DNA of 7,997 nt from Acidimicrobiaceae bacterium (GCA_006515795.1 VFMC01000047.1:1-7997), one strand, 5' to 3'. Shown: positions 1 through 6,925, counted from the first letter of the stretch. Made by a program: numbers and translations. The notes: generated from the sequence alone by a model not told the origin.

Positions 1-1337
1 GGTTCATCGGCTTGGCCGGCTGCGACAAGAGCATTCCGGCCATGCTGATGGCCGCGGCCCGCCTCGATCTGGCGAGCGTGTTCGTGTACAACGGCTCGAC
101 GATGCCGGGGGAGCACCGCGGCGCGGCCACCGACATCACCAGCGTGTTCGAGGCCGTCGGAGCCTGCGCGCTCGGCACGATCACCGAGGACGAGCTCGGC
201 GAGATCGAGCGCACCGCCTGCCCGGGGGAGGGCGCCTGTGGCGGCATGTTCACGGCGAACACGATGAGCTCGATCGCCGAGGCGATCGGCATGTCGCTGC
301 CGGGCACCGCGTCGCCCCCGGCCATCGACAGTCGCCGCGAGGGAGACGCCCATCGCGCCGGTGAGGCCGTGGTCAACATGCTCCGCCTCGGCATCACGCC
401 GCGCCAGATCATGACCAAGGAAGCGTTCGAGAACGCGATCGCCGTCACCTCGGCACTCGGTGGTTCCACCAACGCGGTGCTGCACCTGCTGGCCATCGCC
501 AACGAGGCCGGTGTCGAGCTCGAGCTCGACGACTTCAACCGGATCGCCGCCAAGGTCCCGCACATCGCCGACATGAAGCCGGGCGGCAAGTTCCACATGA
601 GCGATCTCGACCGCGTCGGCGGTGTTCCCGTCGTGATGAAGCACCTCCTCGACGCCGGCCTGTTGCACGGCGACGTGATGACCGTGACCGGCAAGACGAT
701 GGCCGAGAACTTGGCGGAGATCGATCCCCCAGGTCCGGACGGGGTGGTGGTGTACCCGCTCGATCAACCGCTGCATACCGAAGGCGGCATCGTCGTGCTC
801 ACCGGCTCGCTGGCGCCGAAGGGCGCGGTGGTGAAGGTGGCCGGGCTGTCGCGCGAGCAGATGGAGTTCGAGGGCATCGCTCGCGTGTTCGACGGCGAGG
901 ACGGCGCGATGGAGGCGATCCTGTCGGGCTCGATCCAACCCGGCACGGTGCTGGTGATCCGCTACGAAGGTCCCAAGGGCGGACCGGGGATGCGCGAGAT
1001 GCTGGCCATCACTGGTGCGTTGAAGGGCGCCGGACGTGGCGGCGACTGCGCGCTGATCACCGACGGCCGGTTCAGCGGTGGAACATGGGGGTTCTGCATC
1101 GGCCACGTCGCGCCCGAAGCCGTCGACGGTGGCCCGATCGCGTTCGTGCGCGATGGCGACACCATCCGCGTCGATGTGCATGCGCTCACGCTCGATCTCC
1201 TGGTCGACGACGGTGAGTTGGCCAAGCGGCGTGCGTCGTGGTCGCCGAACCCGCCCCGCTACACCACCGGCGTGCTCGGCAAGTACGCGAAGCTCGTGCA
1301 GGGCGCCGAGACCGGAGCGATCACCAACACGCTCTGA
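1..1337 (+). CDS. ilvD: Dihydroxy-acid dehydratase IlvD, 5'-truncated by window edge
   Basis: IlvD dehydrates 2,3-dihydroxy-isovalerate and 2,3-dihydroxy-3-methylvalerate to the 2-keto acids, the penultimate common step of valine and isoleucine synthesis, in the cytoplasm, using an iron-sulfur cluster. The frame is already open at base 3 (FIGLAGCDKS) and ends with TGA at 1335-1337, so about 444 residues are visible. The family is usually about 550-620 residues, so the N-terminus lies outside the window; the TTG at position 12 is not a real start. Visible signatures are GCDKSIPAMLMAAAR (cluster cysteine at 21-23), CPGEGACGGMFTANTMSS (cysteines at 219-221 and 237-239) and the C-terminal TDGRFSGGTWG with GHVAPEA, all typical of the IlvD/Edd family. 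The branched-chain pathway is favoured over 6-phosphogluconate or sugar-acid dehydratases by the motif wording and by ilvB downstream on the same strand. It converges on the next gene with a 4-bp gap. Confidence 0.96.
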   Translation, partial: FIGLAGCDKSIPAMLMAAARLDLASVFVYNGSTMPGEHRGAATDITSVFEAVGACALGTITEDELGEIERTACPGEGACGGMFTANTMSSIAEAIGMSLPGTASPPAIDSRREGDAHRAGEAVVNMLRLGITPRQIMTKEAFENAIAVTSALGGSTNAVLHLLAIANEAGVELELDDFNRIAAKVPHIADMKPGGKFHMSDLDRVGGVPVVMKHLLDAGLLHGDVMTVTGKTMAENLAEIDPPGPDGVVVYPLDQPLHTEGGIVVLTGSLAPKGAVVKVAGLSREQMEFEGIARVFDGEDGAMEAILSGSIQPGTVLVIRYEGPKGGPGMREMLAITGALKGAGRGGDCALITDGRFSGGTWGFCIGHVAPEAVDGGPIAFVRDGDTIRVDVHALTLDLLVDDGELAKRRASWSPNPPRYTTGVLGKYAKLVQGAETGAITNTL

Positions 1338-1341
1338 CGGC

Positions 1342-1782
1342 TCAGGTGACCAGGGTGCCTTGCACTCGTCGCAGGAGGTGGCACACACCTACCAGCAGGC
1401 GGTAGCTCATCTCCGGGTGCTCTTTGAGCAATGGCCGCAGGGTGATCGATGCGACCGAGCACGCCTGCAGCGCCGACGTGGCCTGCACCGACGCCGATCG
1501 CGGCCCGCGGTCGATGACCGCGATCTCGCCGAACGATCCACCGGGGCCCACCTCACCTACTTTGGCGCCGTTGACGATGATGTCTGCGGTGCCTTCGAGC
1601 ACGAGATAGAAACGTCCGGATGTGTCGCCCTGGGCCACGATCTCGGATCCTGATTCGAACCTCTCCGGCCGGCACATCGCCGCGATCTGTTGCAGATCGG
1701 CGGTCGTCAGATCGGAGAACAAGTCGACTCGGGCGAGCGCGGCGACAACGGCGTCGTCGGGCTGGCTCGCTCGTCTGGTCAT
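1342..1782 (-). CDS. Stand-alone cyclic nucleotide-binding domain protein
   Basis: This 146-residue protein is essentially one cyclic nucleotide-binding domain of the CRP/PKA-regulatory type. Residues 19-45 (VDLFSDLTTADLQQIA) give the usual N-terminal helix, followed by the beta-roll (GSEIVAQGDTSGRFYLVLEG). The phosphate-binding cassette is at about 82-99 (GSFGEIAVIDRGPRSASV). Glu86 and Arg95 are the residues that contact the ribose hydroxyl and cyclic phosphate in this family, so ligand binding looks possible. There is no helix-turn-helix, kinase, channel or transporter domain, so it is not a CRP-type activator by itself and may act as a small sensor subunit; its partner is unknown. The ATG is at 1780-1782 with only a weak purine stretch upstream. 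It lies 78 bp downstream of the DUF3054 gene on the same strand and may be the last gene of that unit. Confidence 0.88.
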   Translation of the reverse strand: MTRRASQPDDAVVAALARVDLFSDLTTADLQQIAAMCRPERFESGSEIVAQGDTSGRFYLVLEGTADIIVNGAKVGEVGPGGSFGEIAVIDRGPRSASVQATSALQACSVASITLRPLLKEHPEMSYRLLVGVCHLLRRVQGTLVT

Positions 1783-1860
1783 GTGCTGCTCGTTTCGACT
1801 GCATGTGCTCGAAGGCGCTGTCGGCGGAGCGTATCGCGAACGCAGGATCGCTCCGACCGT

Positions 1861-2235
1861 TCAGGTGCTGACGGCCCGAGCGCTGAGCGCCTGTGCCGCG
1901 AGGCGCCAGCCGACGAGCAGCACACCTGTGGCGATGGTTGCCACGACGATGAAAGACGCCGCCGTGCCGCGGTCGAACACGAACCGACGCATGACCATCC
2001 CGACGACGATCGTGATCGGCCAGATCGCCACTCCGGTTCGCAGCCCGAGTGGCTCACGCCATGCCCGCACCACGAGCCATGCCACCGCCAGTCCGATCAG
2101 GAACGGTGCCGCCACGACGCCGGCATCCACCACCACGTTGCCGGGCTCGTCGTGGCTGCGGCGACCGATGGCGACGAAGATGACGATCGCGGCGACGTCG
2201 AAGAGGGCCGCCCGAACGACGTGCCGTGATGGCAT
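1861..2235 (-). CDS. DUF3054 family membrane protein
   Basis: This 124-residue hydrophobic protein has about four predicted membrane segments, near residues 8-23, 36-57, 68-84 and 91-110. The motif FVAIGRRSHDE after the first segment, the WREPLGLRTGVAIWP stretch and GMVMRRFVFDRGTAASF match what I recall of DUF3054, a small membrane family common in Actinobacteria with no established function. Its ATG overlaps the stop codon of the flavin reductase gene by one base (TGATG on the minus strand, 2237-2233). It is therefore probably translated by coupling from the same mRNA. No catalytic motif is evident. The family assignment is from memory of motifs; membrane location is clear from composition. 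Confidence 0.85.
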   Translation of the reverse strand: MPSRHVVRAALFDVAAIVIFVAIGRRSHDEPGNVVVDAGVVAAPFLIGLAVAWLVVRAWREPLGLRTGVAIWPITIVVGMVMRRFVFDRGTAASFIVVATIATGVLLVGWRLAAQALSARAVST

Positions 2236-2729
2236 CAGTGCGCGCTGAACTCACCGAGCTGGCCGCGGAAGAACAGCAGTGGCTGCGGGTCGGAGTCGGG
2301 GTGGGCGTGTTCGAAGTCGACGATCAGGCCCATCACGAAGTGGTGATCGCCGGCATCGACCACCTGGTCGATCGTGCAGTCCATCCAGGCGATCGCCCCG
2401 TCGAGGATGGGGGAACCGGTGACAGGCGAGGGCGACCAACCGACCCCCTCGAAGGGATCGTCGATGCTCGTCTTGGAGAACCGCCAGCACAGGTCGTCGT
2501 GCTCACGAGCCAGCACGTTCACGCAGAACGCGCCGGCCTCGCGGATGCGCTGCCACCGGTCGGATGACACCATCGGCAAGAACCCGACCAGCGGCGGATC
2601 GAGCGACACCGAAGTGAACGAACCGATGGTGAAGCCGATCGGTGTGCCGTCGAGCGCGCCGGTGACAACGGTGACGCCGGTGGGGAAGTGGCCAAGCACC
2701 TGGCGGTACTTCATCGGATCGATCGACAT
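2235..2729 (-). CDS. Flavin reductase family protein (HpaC/HsaB-like FMN-binding split barrel)
   Basis: This is a 164-residue single-domain protein of the flavin-reductase-like family, which reduces FMN or FAD with NAD(P)H, often to supply a two-component monooxygenase. Typical features in order are YRQVLGHFPTGVTVVTG (residues 8-24), IGFTIGSFTSVSLDPPLVGF (31-50), a SDRWQRIREAGAFCVNVL stretch (56-73), DHHFVMGLIVDFE near 128-140 and PLLFFRGQLGEF at the C-terminus. No partner oxygenase is in the window, so the substrate pathway is open. The frame extends 14 codons further upstream to 2771, but the start at 2729 is preferred. It matches the usual family N-terminus (SIDPMKYRQ), and a TANNNT -10-like box (TACAGT, minus strand 2741-2736) lies six bases before this ATG, which suggests a leaderless mRNA. 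The stop overlaps the DUF3054 start. Confidence 0.9.
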   Translation of the reverse strand: MSIDPMKYRQVLGHFPTGVTVVTGALDGTPIGFTIGSFTSVSLDPPLVGFLPMVSSDRWQRIREAGAFCVNVLAREHDDLCWRFSKTSIDDPFEGVGWSPSPVTGSPILDGAIAWMDCTIDQVVDAGDHHFVMGLIVDFEHAHPDSDPQPLLFFRGQLGEFSAH

Positions 2730-2774
2730 GGCCTGACTGTAGACCGCTCGACTCGTGTGGGATCCTGTCACTCG
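2730..2774. promoter_or_regulatory. 45-bp divergent intergenic promoter region
   Basis: This spacer separates the divergent flavin reductase and formyltetrahydrofolate cyclo-ligase starts and must contain or overlap the control signals of both, unless promoters lie inside the genes. On the minus strand TACAGT (2741-2736) fits the actinobacterial TANNNT -10 pattern and is followed after six bases by the ATG at 2729, as in leaderless transcripts. No convincing -35 is visible. On the plus strand GATCCT (2761-2766) sits eight bases before the ATG at 2775 but is a weaker match. Neither gene has an obvious Shine-Dalgarno site here. Confidence 0.45.
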
Positions 2775-3293
2775 ATGATCGACAAAGTCGCGTTGCGCGG
2801 GCGCATGCGCCAGGTTTGCGAGACGGTCGACGATCGCCTCATCCGCAGCGTGCAGCTATGGGTGCTGCTCGCCGATCTCCCCGAGTACGCCGCAGCCCGC
2901 ACGGTGATGGCCTTCGCCTCGATGCCGGCGGAGCCCGACACCGATGGTCTGTTCGCCCGCTTGCACCACGACGGCAAGAAGCTGGTGCTGCCCCGGCTCG
3001 AGGGCGGCGAGATCGTGCCTGCACCCGTGATCAACGGGTTCACCATCGGGCAGTGGGGAATTCGCGAGCCCGACGGCGACCGCGTCGACCCTGCGACCGT
3101 CGACCTCGTGGTGGTACCCGGCGTCGCGTTCACGCTCGCGGGCGATCGCCTCGGGCACGGCAAGGGCTACTACGACAGGTTCCTCGCCGGCTCGAACGCG
3201 CCGACGGTCGGTGCGTGCTTCACCGAGCAGATCGTCGATGAGCTCCCGGTGGAACCGCACGACGTCCGCCTCCAGCACGTGATCCACGCGTGA
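2775..3293 (+). CDS. 5-formyltetrahydrofolate cyclo-ligase (MTHFS)
   Basis: This 172-residue cytoplasmic enzyme converts 5-formyltetrahydrofolate plus ATP to 5,10-methenyltetrahydrofolate, returning the storage or inhibitory folate to the one-carbon pool. The family signature is LVVVPGVAFT (residues 111-120) followed by RLGHGKGYYDRFL (125-137), the glycine-rich ATP/folate-binding loop. The N-terminal basic stretch DKVALRGRMRQ resembles the K-x(3)-R-x-x-R start of the family, and MAFASMPAEPDT is the usual second strand. Length is normal for bacterial MTHFS. The frame continues upstream to 2688 but would overlap the divergent gene; the ATG at 2775 gives the family-like N-terminus. The next gene follows on the same strand after 27-51 bp and may be co-transcribed. 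E. coli names this gene ygfA/fau; I leave the symbol blank. Confidence 0.93.
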   Translation: MIDKVALRGRMRQVCETVDDRLIRSVQLWVLLADLPEYAAARTVMAFASMPAEPDTDGLFARLHHDGKKLVLPRLEGGEIVPAPVINGFTIGQWGIREPDGDRVDPATVDLVVVPGVAFTLAGDRLGHGKGYYDRFLAGSNAPTVGACFTEQIVDELPVEPHDVRLQHVIHA

Positions 3294-3344
3294 GCATGCG
3301 CCGGCCGTGCGGCTGACCGAGTGACGCAGTGGCAGAGTGACGGC

Positions 3345-4316
3345 GTGACCTACACCCTCGACGAGCTTCGCGCCGCCGGCGACCTCGTGCATCGGCATGT
3401 GCCGGCAACTCCGCAATACGCGTGGCCGATGCTTGGTGCCGAACTCGGCGGCGAGGTGTGGGTGAAGCACGAGAACCACACGCCCACCGGCGCCTTCAAG
3501 GTTCGCGGCGGGCTCACCTACGTGGACCGACTGGTGCGTGAACGCCCCGAGGTGCAGGGCCTCATCAGCGCCACACGCGGCAACCACGGGCAGAGCATCG
3601 CCCTCGCCGGCCGCGCCGCCGGCGTGCCCGTCACCATCGTGGCGCCGCACGGCAACAGCCCCGACAAGAACGCGGCCATGCGGGCCCTCGGCGCCGAGCT
3701 GATCGAGCACGGGCGAGACTTCCAGGAGGCCCGCGAACACGCAGCCTCCCTGGCCGATGACCGTGGCCTCGAGATGGTGCCGTCGTTCCACCCCGACCTA
3801 GTGCTCGGCGTCGCCACCTATGCGCTGGAGCTGTTCGAAGCCGTTGGAGACATCGATGCGGTCTACGTACCGGTCGGGATGGGCTCGGGCATCTGTGGGC
3901 TCATCGCCGCCCGCGACCTGCTCGGACTGAGCACCGAGATCGTCGGTGTCGTCGCCGAACGTGCTCCCGCGACGGCGCTGTCGTTCGCGGCCGGCGAGGT
4001 CGTCACCACCGAGACCGCGGACACGTTCATCGATGGCGTCGCCTGCCGAGTCCCCGATCCCACCGCGATCGGCATCATCACCGGCGGTGCGGCGCGCATC
4101 GTGCAGGTGTCGGAAGATGCGTGCGCGGCAGCGATCCGGTTGCTGTTGACCACCACGCACAACCTCGCCGAACCGGCCGGCGCTGTGGCCACCGCCGGAC
4201 TGACGGTGGAACGCGAGCGCCTGCGCGGGCAGCGGGTGGCCACCGTCATGACCGGCGGCAACCTCGACGCCCACCTGCTCGCCGAGATCCTCGCCGGCCG
4301 CACGCCCACCGTGTGA
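3345..4316 (+). CDS. PLP-dependent threonine/serine dehydratase-like enzyme (fold type II)
   Basis: This is a fold-type-II PLP enzyme of the threonine dehydratase/tryptophan-synthase-beta superfamily, 323 residues from this start. HENHTPTGAFKVRGG (residues 42-56) carries the Schiff-base lysine (Lys52). SATRGNHGQS (75-84) is the Asn-loop equivalent of the usual SxGNHAQ. GMGSGICG (178-185) stands where IlvA-type enzymes have the phosphate-binding GGGGL loop. The C-terminal regulatory domain of biosynthetic IlvA (about 500 residues) is absent, so feedback control by isoleucine is not expected. If threonine is the substrate it yields 2-oxobutyrate, the isoleucine precursor, which would fit the ilv neighbours; serine or a hydroxy-amino acid is equally possible. 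Two GTG starts exist, 3321 and 3345. I prefer 3345 because GGCAGAG lies seven bases upstream and the protein then begins TYTLDELRAAGDLV as relatives do. It converges on the inositol-phosphate synthase gene. Confidence 0.88.
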   Translation: MTYTLDELRAAGDLVHRHVPATPQYAWPMLGAELGGEVWVKHENHTPTGAFKVRGGLTYVDRLVRERPEVQGLISATRGNHGQSIALAGRAAGVPVTIVAPHGNSPDKNAAMRALGAELIEHGRDFQEAREHAASLADDRGLEMVPSFHPDLVLGVATYALELFEAVGDIDAVYVPVGMGSGICGLIAARDLLGLSTEIVGVVAERAPATALSFAAGEVVTTETADTFIDGVACRVPDPTAIGIITGGAARIVQVSEDACAAAIRLLLTTTHNLAEPAGAVATAGLTVERERLRGQRVATVMTGGNLDAHLLAEILAGRTPTV

Positions 4317-4329
4317 CCGGAAGGTCGCG
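4312..4329. terminator. Short hairpin at the convergent gene junction, possible terminator
   Basis: Bases 4312-4318 and 4323-4329 can form a seven-pair stem (two G-U) closed by a GGAA tetraloop. It overlaps the dehydratase stop codon and sits in the 18-bp gap before the convergent gene end. There is no U-tract on either strand, so this is at best a weak or non-canonical terminator. Chance occurrence in GC-rich DNA cannot be excluded. Confidence 0.25.
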
Positions 4330-4334
4330 ACAGA

Positions 4335-5651
<1,317 letters not shown>

Positions 5652-5858
5652 GTGGTTCTCCGTGGAGGTCCGAGGCTGCAGCGAGGTTGCTCAACTTCTG
5701 GAAGTGGTGCGCTGAAGGCTAGAGGTTTCGCGCCTCGGCGGTCCATCGCCGCGATCGTCGCTTTGCTCACGAATCCATCACATTCCACGAATACCGTCGC
5801 CTGTGACGACGAACGAGGGTCCGTCGCCGGCGCAGGCAAGCGAAGGAGAATGAGCGAG
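5652..5858. promoter_or_regulatory. Divergent intergenic region between ino1 and the secreted-protein pair
   Basis: These roughly 200 bases contain no convincing gene and should hold promoters for both directions. Toward ino1, TAGCCT (minus strand, 5721-5716) fits TANNNT, and the ino1 ribosome site is at 5661-5658. Toward the secreted protein, a relatively AT-rich stretch (about 5760-5797) ends in TACCGT (5792-5797), a possible -10, and AAGGAG lies at 5843-5848. An exact dyad, ACTTC-TG-GAAGT, is at 5694-5705, and GTTG-CT-CAAC lies just left of it (5686-5695). Either could be an operator, but short dyads are common by chance. No clear -35 elements are seen. Confidence 0.4.
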
Positions 5859-6239
5859 ATGAGCCGTCGAATCCGACACCAACTGGCCGTAGCAGCGATC
5901 GTGTTCGCGGTGGCCGTTCCCAGCTTTGCGGCCACTGCATCTGCCGATGATGGCGACCTCGGCACCCGCCTGGCGCGGGTCTGCGCGCGCGTCGCCCCAG
6001 CCGAGCAGCGGGTCAGCGCGATCATCGCCCGTCTGGAGGGTGGCGCCGACTTGCGCGGCTCGCTGGCGTGGTTCGATGCCCAGATCGCCCGGGCAACGTC
6101 GATGAACCGCCCCAAGATCGCCGCCGACCTGCAGGCCCGCCGCAACCTGCTGGCCGATCGGCTCGCGCAGTTGCACCGGCGCATCGACCGCCTCGACCGG
6201 GCGGCCGACTTCTGTCGCGAGAAGGGCATCGCTGTATGA
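5859..6239 (+). CDS. Small secreted helical protein with signal peptide, function unknown
   Basis: I do not recognise this 126-residue protein. It starts with a basic n-region (MSRRIRHQ), a hydrophobic core (residues 9-23) and an AxA site (Ala27-Ser-Ala29), so a Sec signal peptide cleaved before Asp30 is likely. The mature part, about 97 residues, is predicted to be mostly helical and Arg/Ala/Leu-rich (about 18 basic against 13 acidic residues), with heptad-like stretches at 88-115. It has exactly two cysteines, Cys42 near its start and Cys119 near its end, which could join the ends of a helical hairpin by a disulfide. ATGs at 5850 and 5859 are in frame. AAGGAG (5843-5848) is one base from the first and ten from the second, so 5859 is preferred. 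The frame stays open far upstream, but only antisense to ino1. It overlaps the next gene by ATGA. Confidence 0.8.
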   Translation: MSRRIRHQLAVAAIVFAVAVPSFAATASADDGDLGTRLARVCARVAPAEQRVSAIIARLEGGADLRGSLAWFDAQIARATSMNRPKIAADLQARRNLLADRLAQLHRRIDRLDRAADFCREKGIAV

Positions 6240-6670
6240 CGTTCGGCCGAACGACGGTGATCGCCCTCGCCTGCGGGGCGTTCGCGGCCGCGTGCTCGTC
6301 CGCCGACGCGGAGCCGGGATCGCCGGCACCGCCAAGTGCGGCGACGGTCTCGGCCGGTAGCCCGATCGATGCCGCAACCGATGCCGCAACCGATGCTGCG
6401 GCCGGAACTGGCGGCGACACGACCACGGCCGCGCCCACCTCGCTCGCCGCCGTGTCGACGGTGCCCGGCCTGTCGTCATCGACGACGACCGTCTCGCCCA
6501 CCGCTTCGCCCACCACGTCGCTCGCCGGTTCGCCCACCACCGTCAGCACCGTTGCGCCGCCCCCGGCCGGCCCAACGTTGTCGGAGGCCGAGGTGGTGGA
6601 GATCGAGCAGGCGCTCGACGAGCTCGAACTGTTGCTCAGCGAGATCGACCAGCAACTCAGCGACATCTGA
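6236..6670 (+). CDS. Putative lipoprotein: low-complexity Ser/Thr/Ala/Pro linker with acidic C-terminal helix
   Basis: I do not recognise this 144-residue protein. A short signal sequence (MTFGRTTVIALACG) leads to FAAAC at 16-20, a non-canonical lipobox (Ala rather than Leu at -3), so lipidation at Cys20 is plausible but not certain. Residues 21-114 are a low-complexity, probably disordered linker rich in Ser, Thr, Ala, Pro and Gly, with DAAT and SPT repeats. Residues 115-144 form a predicted amphipathic helix with ten acidic and no basic residues, ending LLSEIDQQLSDI. This layout, a lipid anchor plus spacer plus short helix, suggests the tail is presented at a distance from the membrane. The start ATG at 6236 overlaps the upstream stop (ATGA), implying translational coupling and a shared function with the secreted, net-basic protein before it. 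Composition-driven sequence makes homology searches unreliable. Confidence 0.78.
   Translation: MTFGRTTVIALACGAFAAACSSADAEPGSPAPPSAATVSAGSPIDAATDAATDAAAGTGGDTTTAAPTSLAAVSTVPGLSSSTTTVSPTASPTTSLAGSPTTVSTVAPPPAGPTLSEAEVVEIEQALDELELLLSEIDQQLSDI
6367..6402 (+). repeat. Three in-frame 12-nt tandem repeats in the lipoprotein linker
   Basis: The unit CGATGCCGCAAC occurs exactly at 6367-6378 and 6379-6390, and a diverged copy follows at 6391-6402. It is in frame and encodes D-A-A-T repeats (residues 45-55). Being a multiple of three, copy-number change would alter only linker length. A looser SPT-coding motif, TCGCCCACC, recurs at 6494, 6506 and 6530. Confidence 0.85.
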
Positions 6671-6688
6671 GGGCGGCATCCGAGCGTG

Positions 6689-6725
6689 TTGCAAAACTCG
6701 TGAGCCGCGTGGTTAACTGCTGACC
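6689..6725 (+). promoter_or_regulatory. Predicted promoter of the ilvB leader transcript
   Basis: TTGCAA (6689-6694) resembles a -35 hexamer. After 18 bases, TTAACT (6713-6718) is a modest -10 candidate. Seven bases further lies the GTG of the leader peptide (6726), so the predicted transcription start coincides with the start codon. The lack of any Shine-Dalgarno sequence before 6726 agrees with this. The stretch is locally more AT-rich than its surroundings. Only the spacing and partial matches support the call. Confidence 0.5.
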
Positions 6726-6770
6726 GTGCGTGCCACCACCGGTCTCACCCTCGTAGTAATCATCGTGTAG
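6726..6770 (+). CDS. ilvB leader peptide, 14 residues, attenuation sensor
   Basis: A short frame, GTG to TAG, encodes MRATTGLTLVVIIV. Seven of the 14 residues are branched-chain (Leu-x-Leu-Val-Val-Ile-Ile-Val at positions 7 and 9-14), with three threonines besides. The valines include two adjacent GTA codons (6753-6758), a codon that looks uncommon in this GC-rich window and would sharpen ribosome stalling. An in-frame TAA at 6714-6716 excludes a longer ATG/GTG start. The peptide is followed at once by a hairpin and an intrinsic terminator, then ilvB. Leader-peptide attenuation is known for Corynebacterium glutamicum ilvBNC, where the leader is reported to be translated without a ribosome binding site; the same absence is seen here. 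Its role is the translation event, not the peptide. Confidence 0.88.
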   Translation: MRATTGLTLVVIIV

Positions 6771-6797
6771 ACGCACGCCCTTATATCCGCGTGCGTC
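6770..6797 (+). promoter_or_regulatory. Leader RNA hairpin starting at the leader-peptide stop codon
   Basis: GACGCACGC (6770-6778) and GCGTGCGTC (6789-6797) are exact reverse complements, giving a nine-pair stem with a ten-base AU-containing loop. The left arm begins with the last base of the leader TAG. A ribosome at the stop codon would therefore cover it, whereas one stalled on the Val codons would leave it free. The left arm can alternatively pair over seven bases (6771-6777) with the start of the leader frame (CGTGCGT, 6725-6731). This gives two mutually exclusive states governed by ribosome position. It could also be read as a DNA operator dyad, but the placement favours RNA. Confidence 0.75.
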
Positions 6798-6799
6798 CA

Positions 6800-6832
6800 G
6801 GCCTCCCAGAGCGGGAGGCCATTTGCGTTTTC
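6800..6832 (+). terminator. Intrinsic terminator (attenuator) before ilvB
   Basis: GGCCTCCC (6800-6807) and GGGAGGCC (6813-6820) form a perfect eight-pair GC-rich stem with a five-base loop. It is followed by a U-rich tract, ATTTGCGTTTT (6821-6831). It lies 29 bases after the leader-peptide stop and about 94 bases before the ilvB ATG, so transcripts ending here would not include ilvB. This is the expected termination half of an attenuator. Confidence 0.85.
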
Positions 6833-6840
6833 GACCCGTT

Positions 6841-6911
6841 CTCGCCAGATCACCCTCGCCAGATCACCCTCGCCAGATCACCCTCCCCACATCACCCTCG
6901 CCAGCTTCACC
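6841..6911 (+). repeat. 14-nt tandem repeat array in the ilvB 5' untranslated region
   Basis: The unit CTCGCCAGATCACC occurs three times exactly (6841-6854, 6855-6868, 6869-6882), then as a diverged copy (6883-6896) and a looser 15-base copy (6897-6911) that abuts the ilvB ribosome binding site. By direct count the 71 bases hold 38 C and only 8 G, so the RNA should be poorly structured. The unit is not a multiple of three and no start codon opens it, so it is not coding. The core AGATCACC appears again in ilvB codons 2-4 (6930-6937). Confidence 0.95.
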
Positions 6912-6925
6912 AAGGAGTCCGACCC

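Noticed and set aside
1338..1400. Terminator at the ilvD/cyclic-nucleotide-binding gene junction
   Set aside because: The gap is 4 bp, and the short GGTGACC palindrome nearby lacks a stable stem and a U-tract on either strand.
2730..2771. N-terminal extension of the flavin reductase
   Set aside because: The 14 extra codons occupy nearly the whole divergent spacer, are not family-like, and place a likely -10 box inside the gene.
2688..2774. N-terminal extension of the folate cyclo-ligase
   Set aside because: It would overlap the divergent flavin reductase start. The family N-terminus begins at 2775.
2856..3791. 311-codon minus-strand open frame
   Set aside because: It lies opposite the folate cyclo-ligase and the dehydratase, both with clear family motifs. 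The translation resembles no protein and is a GC-rich frame shadow.
6841..6911. CRISPR-like array
   Set aside because: The repeats are directly tandem with no spacers and only 14 bases long, so this is a simple tandem repeat in an untranslated region.
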